This document shows positions 61,683-64,000 of a stretch of 64,000 nt of DNA, in pieces. The DNA is from Streptomyces sp. DG1A-41. Its GTDB lineage: Bacteria > Actinomycetota > Actinomycetes > Streptomycetales > Streptomycetaceae. Position numbers and translations under genes: made by a program. Position 1 is the first letter of the stretch, and every line of letters begins with the position of its first letter. Under the pieces are notes generated by a model. It did no database searches and was not told the DNA's origin. It saw only the letters and a list, made by a program, of their open reading frames with translations. The stretch is from positions 4,177,001 through 4,241,000 of the forward strand of contig NZ_CP146350.1 of assembly GCF_037055355.1 (NCBI RefSeq), in the 5' to 3' direction.

Positions 61683-62350
61683 CCACGGTCCTCATCGCCG
61701 ACGACCAGCCCCTCCAGCGATTCGGCTCCCGCATGCTCCTGGAGAGCCAGGACGACATGACGGTCGTCGGCGAGGCGGCGAACGGCAGTGAAGCAGTCCG
61801 CATGGCGGCAGAACTGCACCCCGACGTCGTCCTCATGGACATCCGCATGCCCGGCCTGGACGGCATCGAGGCGACCCACCGCATCACCGCCGCCGGCGAC
61901 CGCACGCGCATCCTGATCGTCACCACCTTCGACCTGGACGAGTACGCCTACGCCGGCCTCCGCGCAGGCGCCTCCGGCTTCCTCGTCAAGGACGCCCAGC
62001 CCGAGGAACTCCTCTCCGGCATCCGCGCGGTGGCCACCGGCGACGCCGTCGTCGCCCCCAGCCTGACCCGCCGCCTCCTCGACGCCTACGTCCACCACCT
62101 GCCGACCGGCCCGGCTACGGAAGCCTCGCCCCATGAGGACCCACGCCTGGCTTCCCTCACCGACCGGGAACGCGAAATCCTCACCGTCATCGCCAAGGGC
62201 TGGACGAACACGGAGATAGCCACCCGCCTCCACCTGGCCGAGTCGACGGTGAAAACACACGTGGGCCGCATCCTCGCGAAGACCGGCTCCCGCGACCGCA
62301 TTCAGGCGGTGATCCTGGCGTACGACACGAAGCTGGTACAGCCGTCGTGA
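61679..62350 (+). CDS. LuxR-family (NarL-type) response regulator
   Basis: A 223-residue regulator. Receiver: VLIADDQPLQRFGSRMLLES, phospho-acceptor Asp54 in VVLMDIRMPGLDG, Lys in GFLVKDAQP. LuxR helix-turn-helix: LTDREREILTVIAKGWTNTE and STVKTHVGRILAKTGSRDR. The GTG overlaps the restored kinase stop, which supports the kinase frameshift. It probably controls the ABC-2 transporter upstream. Confidence 0.95.
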   Translation: MTTVLIADDQPLQRFGSRMLLESQDDMTVVGEAANGSEAVRMAAELHPDVVLMDIRMPGLDGIEATHRITAAGDRTRILIVTTFDLDEYAYAGLRAGASGFLVKDAQPEELLSGIRAVATGDAVVAPSLTRRLLDAYVHHLPTGPATEASPHEDPRLASLTDREREILTVIAKGWTNTEIATRLHLAESTVKTHVGRILAKTGSRDRIQAVILAYDTKLVQPS

Positions 62351-62370
62351 AAAATTTTCTGAAAACGCAA

Positions 62371-62400
62371 AAAGGCCCACACCGTAAGGTGTGGGCCTTT
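62371..62400 (-). terminator. rRNA operon terminator
   Basis: AAAGGCCCACACC and GGTGTGGGCCTTT, perfect 13-base arms around a 4-base loop, followed on the minus strand by further T residues. It lies 10 bases after the 5S rRNA, and also after the two-component pair on the plus strand, so it may serve both. Confidence 0.85.
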
Positions 62401-62410
62401 CTCAATATTT

Positions 62411-62529
62411 GTTCGGCGGCGTCCTACTCTCCCACAGGGTCCCCCCTGCAGTACCATCGGCGCTGTAAGGCTTAGCTTCCGGGTTCGGAATGTAACCGGG
62501 CGTTTCCCCTACGCTATAACCACCGAAAC
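62411..62529 (-). rRNA. 5S ribosomal RNA
   Basis: On the minus strand the sequence starts GTTTCGGTGGTTATAGCG, contains CCCGGTTACATTCCGAACCC and GGTACTGCAGGGGGGACCC, and ends GGACGCCGCCGAAC. These are the loops and the closing helix of actinobacterial 5S rRNA. Length about 119. Ends are accurate to a few bases. Confidence 0.95.
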
Positions 62530-62616
62530 ACTATGAAACTGACAACCGCACCACACCGTGACCATGGCATGGGGCTGTTCGTGGTTTCAGAACCAACACA
62601 GTGGACGCGAGCAACT

Positions 62617-64000
<1,384 letters not shown>

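Overview
The window is high-GC actinobacterial DNA, almost certainly from a Streptomyces chromosome. The evidence is the codon and GC pattern, GTG/TTG starts, GlnR, mycothiol synthase (MshD), a CsoR copper regulator, DUF397/XRE regulators, and a gene order (glnR ... mshD ... ppk-CHAD-NUDIX-pstSCAB-pit-csoR ... transfer-like cluster) that I recall from core Streptomyces chromosomes. I could not check orthology by search.

Layout. 1-6.2 kb, mostly minus strand: a cut-off Fur-family regulator, a nitrobindin-like protein, a thiosulfate sulfurtransferase/DUF1416 pair preceded by a Cys-containing leader peptide, an LmeA-like (DUF2993) protein, a disordered/membrane protein and a MoaD/ThiS-like protein. 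6.2-14 kb: an alpha/beta hydrolase, glnR, a LacI regulator, a membrane-anchored HtrA-like protease with an MprAB-like two-component pair, and an ArsR regulator with its probable target, an NAD(P)H:quinone oxidoreductase. 14-15.7 kb: an XRE/DUF397 locus with two matching palindromes. 15.7-18.9 kb: plant-polymer degradation (a pectate lyase-pectinesterase fusion and a GH5 glycanase). 19-25.7 kb: an ABC exporter, two tiny basic paralogues, a second LmeA-like protein, a secreted 5'-nucleotidase and mshD. 25.7-27.3 kb is a gene graveyard: an SDR tail, a MmyB-type regulator tail and a dnaE 5' fragment around an intact LysR gene. 27.4-31.8 kb is an overlapping ECF sigma/zinc-finger/ABC membrane operon.

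32-42.6 kb is the phosphate region: ppk, a CHAD protein, a NUDIX hydrolase, PHO-box-controlled pstSCAB, a Pit permease with a PhoU-like partner, then csoR with its operator. 42.6-50.4 kb holds small conserved proteins, a lipoprotein, a Tat-exported flavoprotein, PAP2, a muramidase/NlpC endopeptidase and two secreted proteases. 50.8-58.1 kb is a chromosomal type IV secretion-like operon with VirB8-, VirB6-, VirB4- and VirD4-like members but no visible relaxase. 58-62.4 kb has a GNAT acetyltransferase, an ABC-2 transporter and a LuxR-type two-component pair. A minus-strand rRNA operon end (5S, then 23S running off the edge) closes the window.

Three themes stand out. Small regulatory devices are visible directly: a leaderless Cys peptide, paired operators, PHO and CsoR sites, and a hairpin after pstS. 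A structured dispersed repeat occurs four times, once inside the CHAD reading frame. Several genes are broken by tiny indels (a VOC protein, a VirB8-like protein, a histidine kinase) or by deletion (SDR/MmyB); the two homopolymer cases could be sequencing errors.
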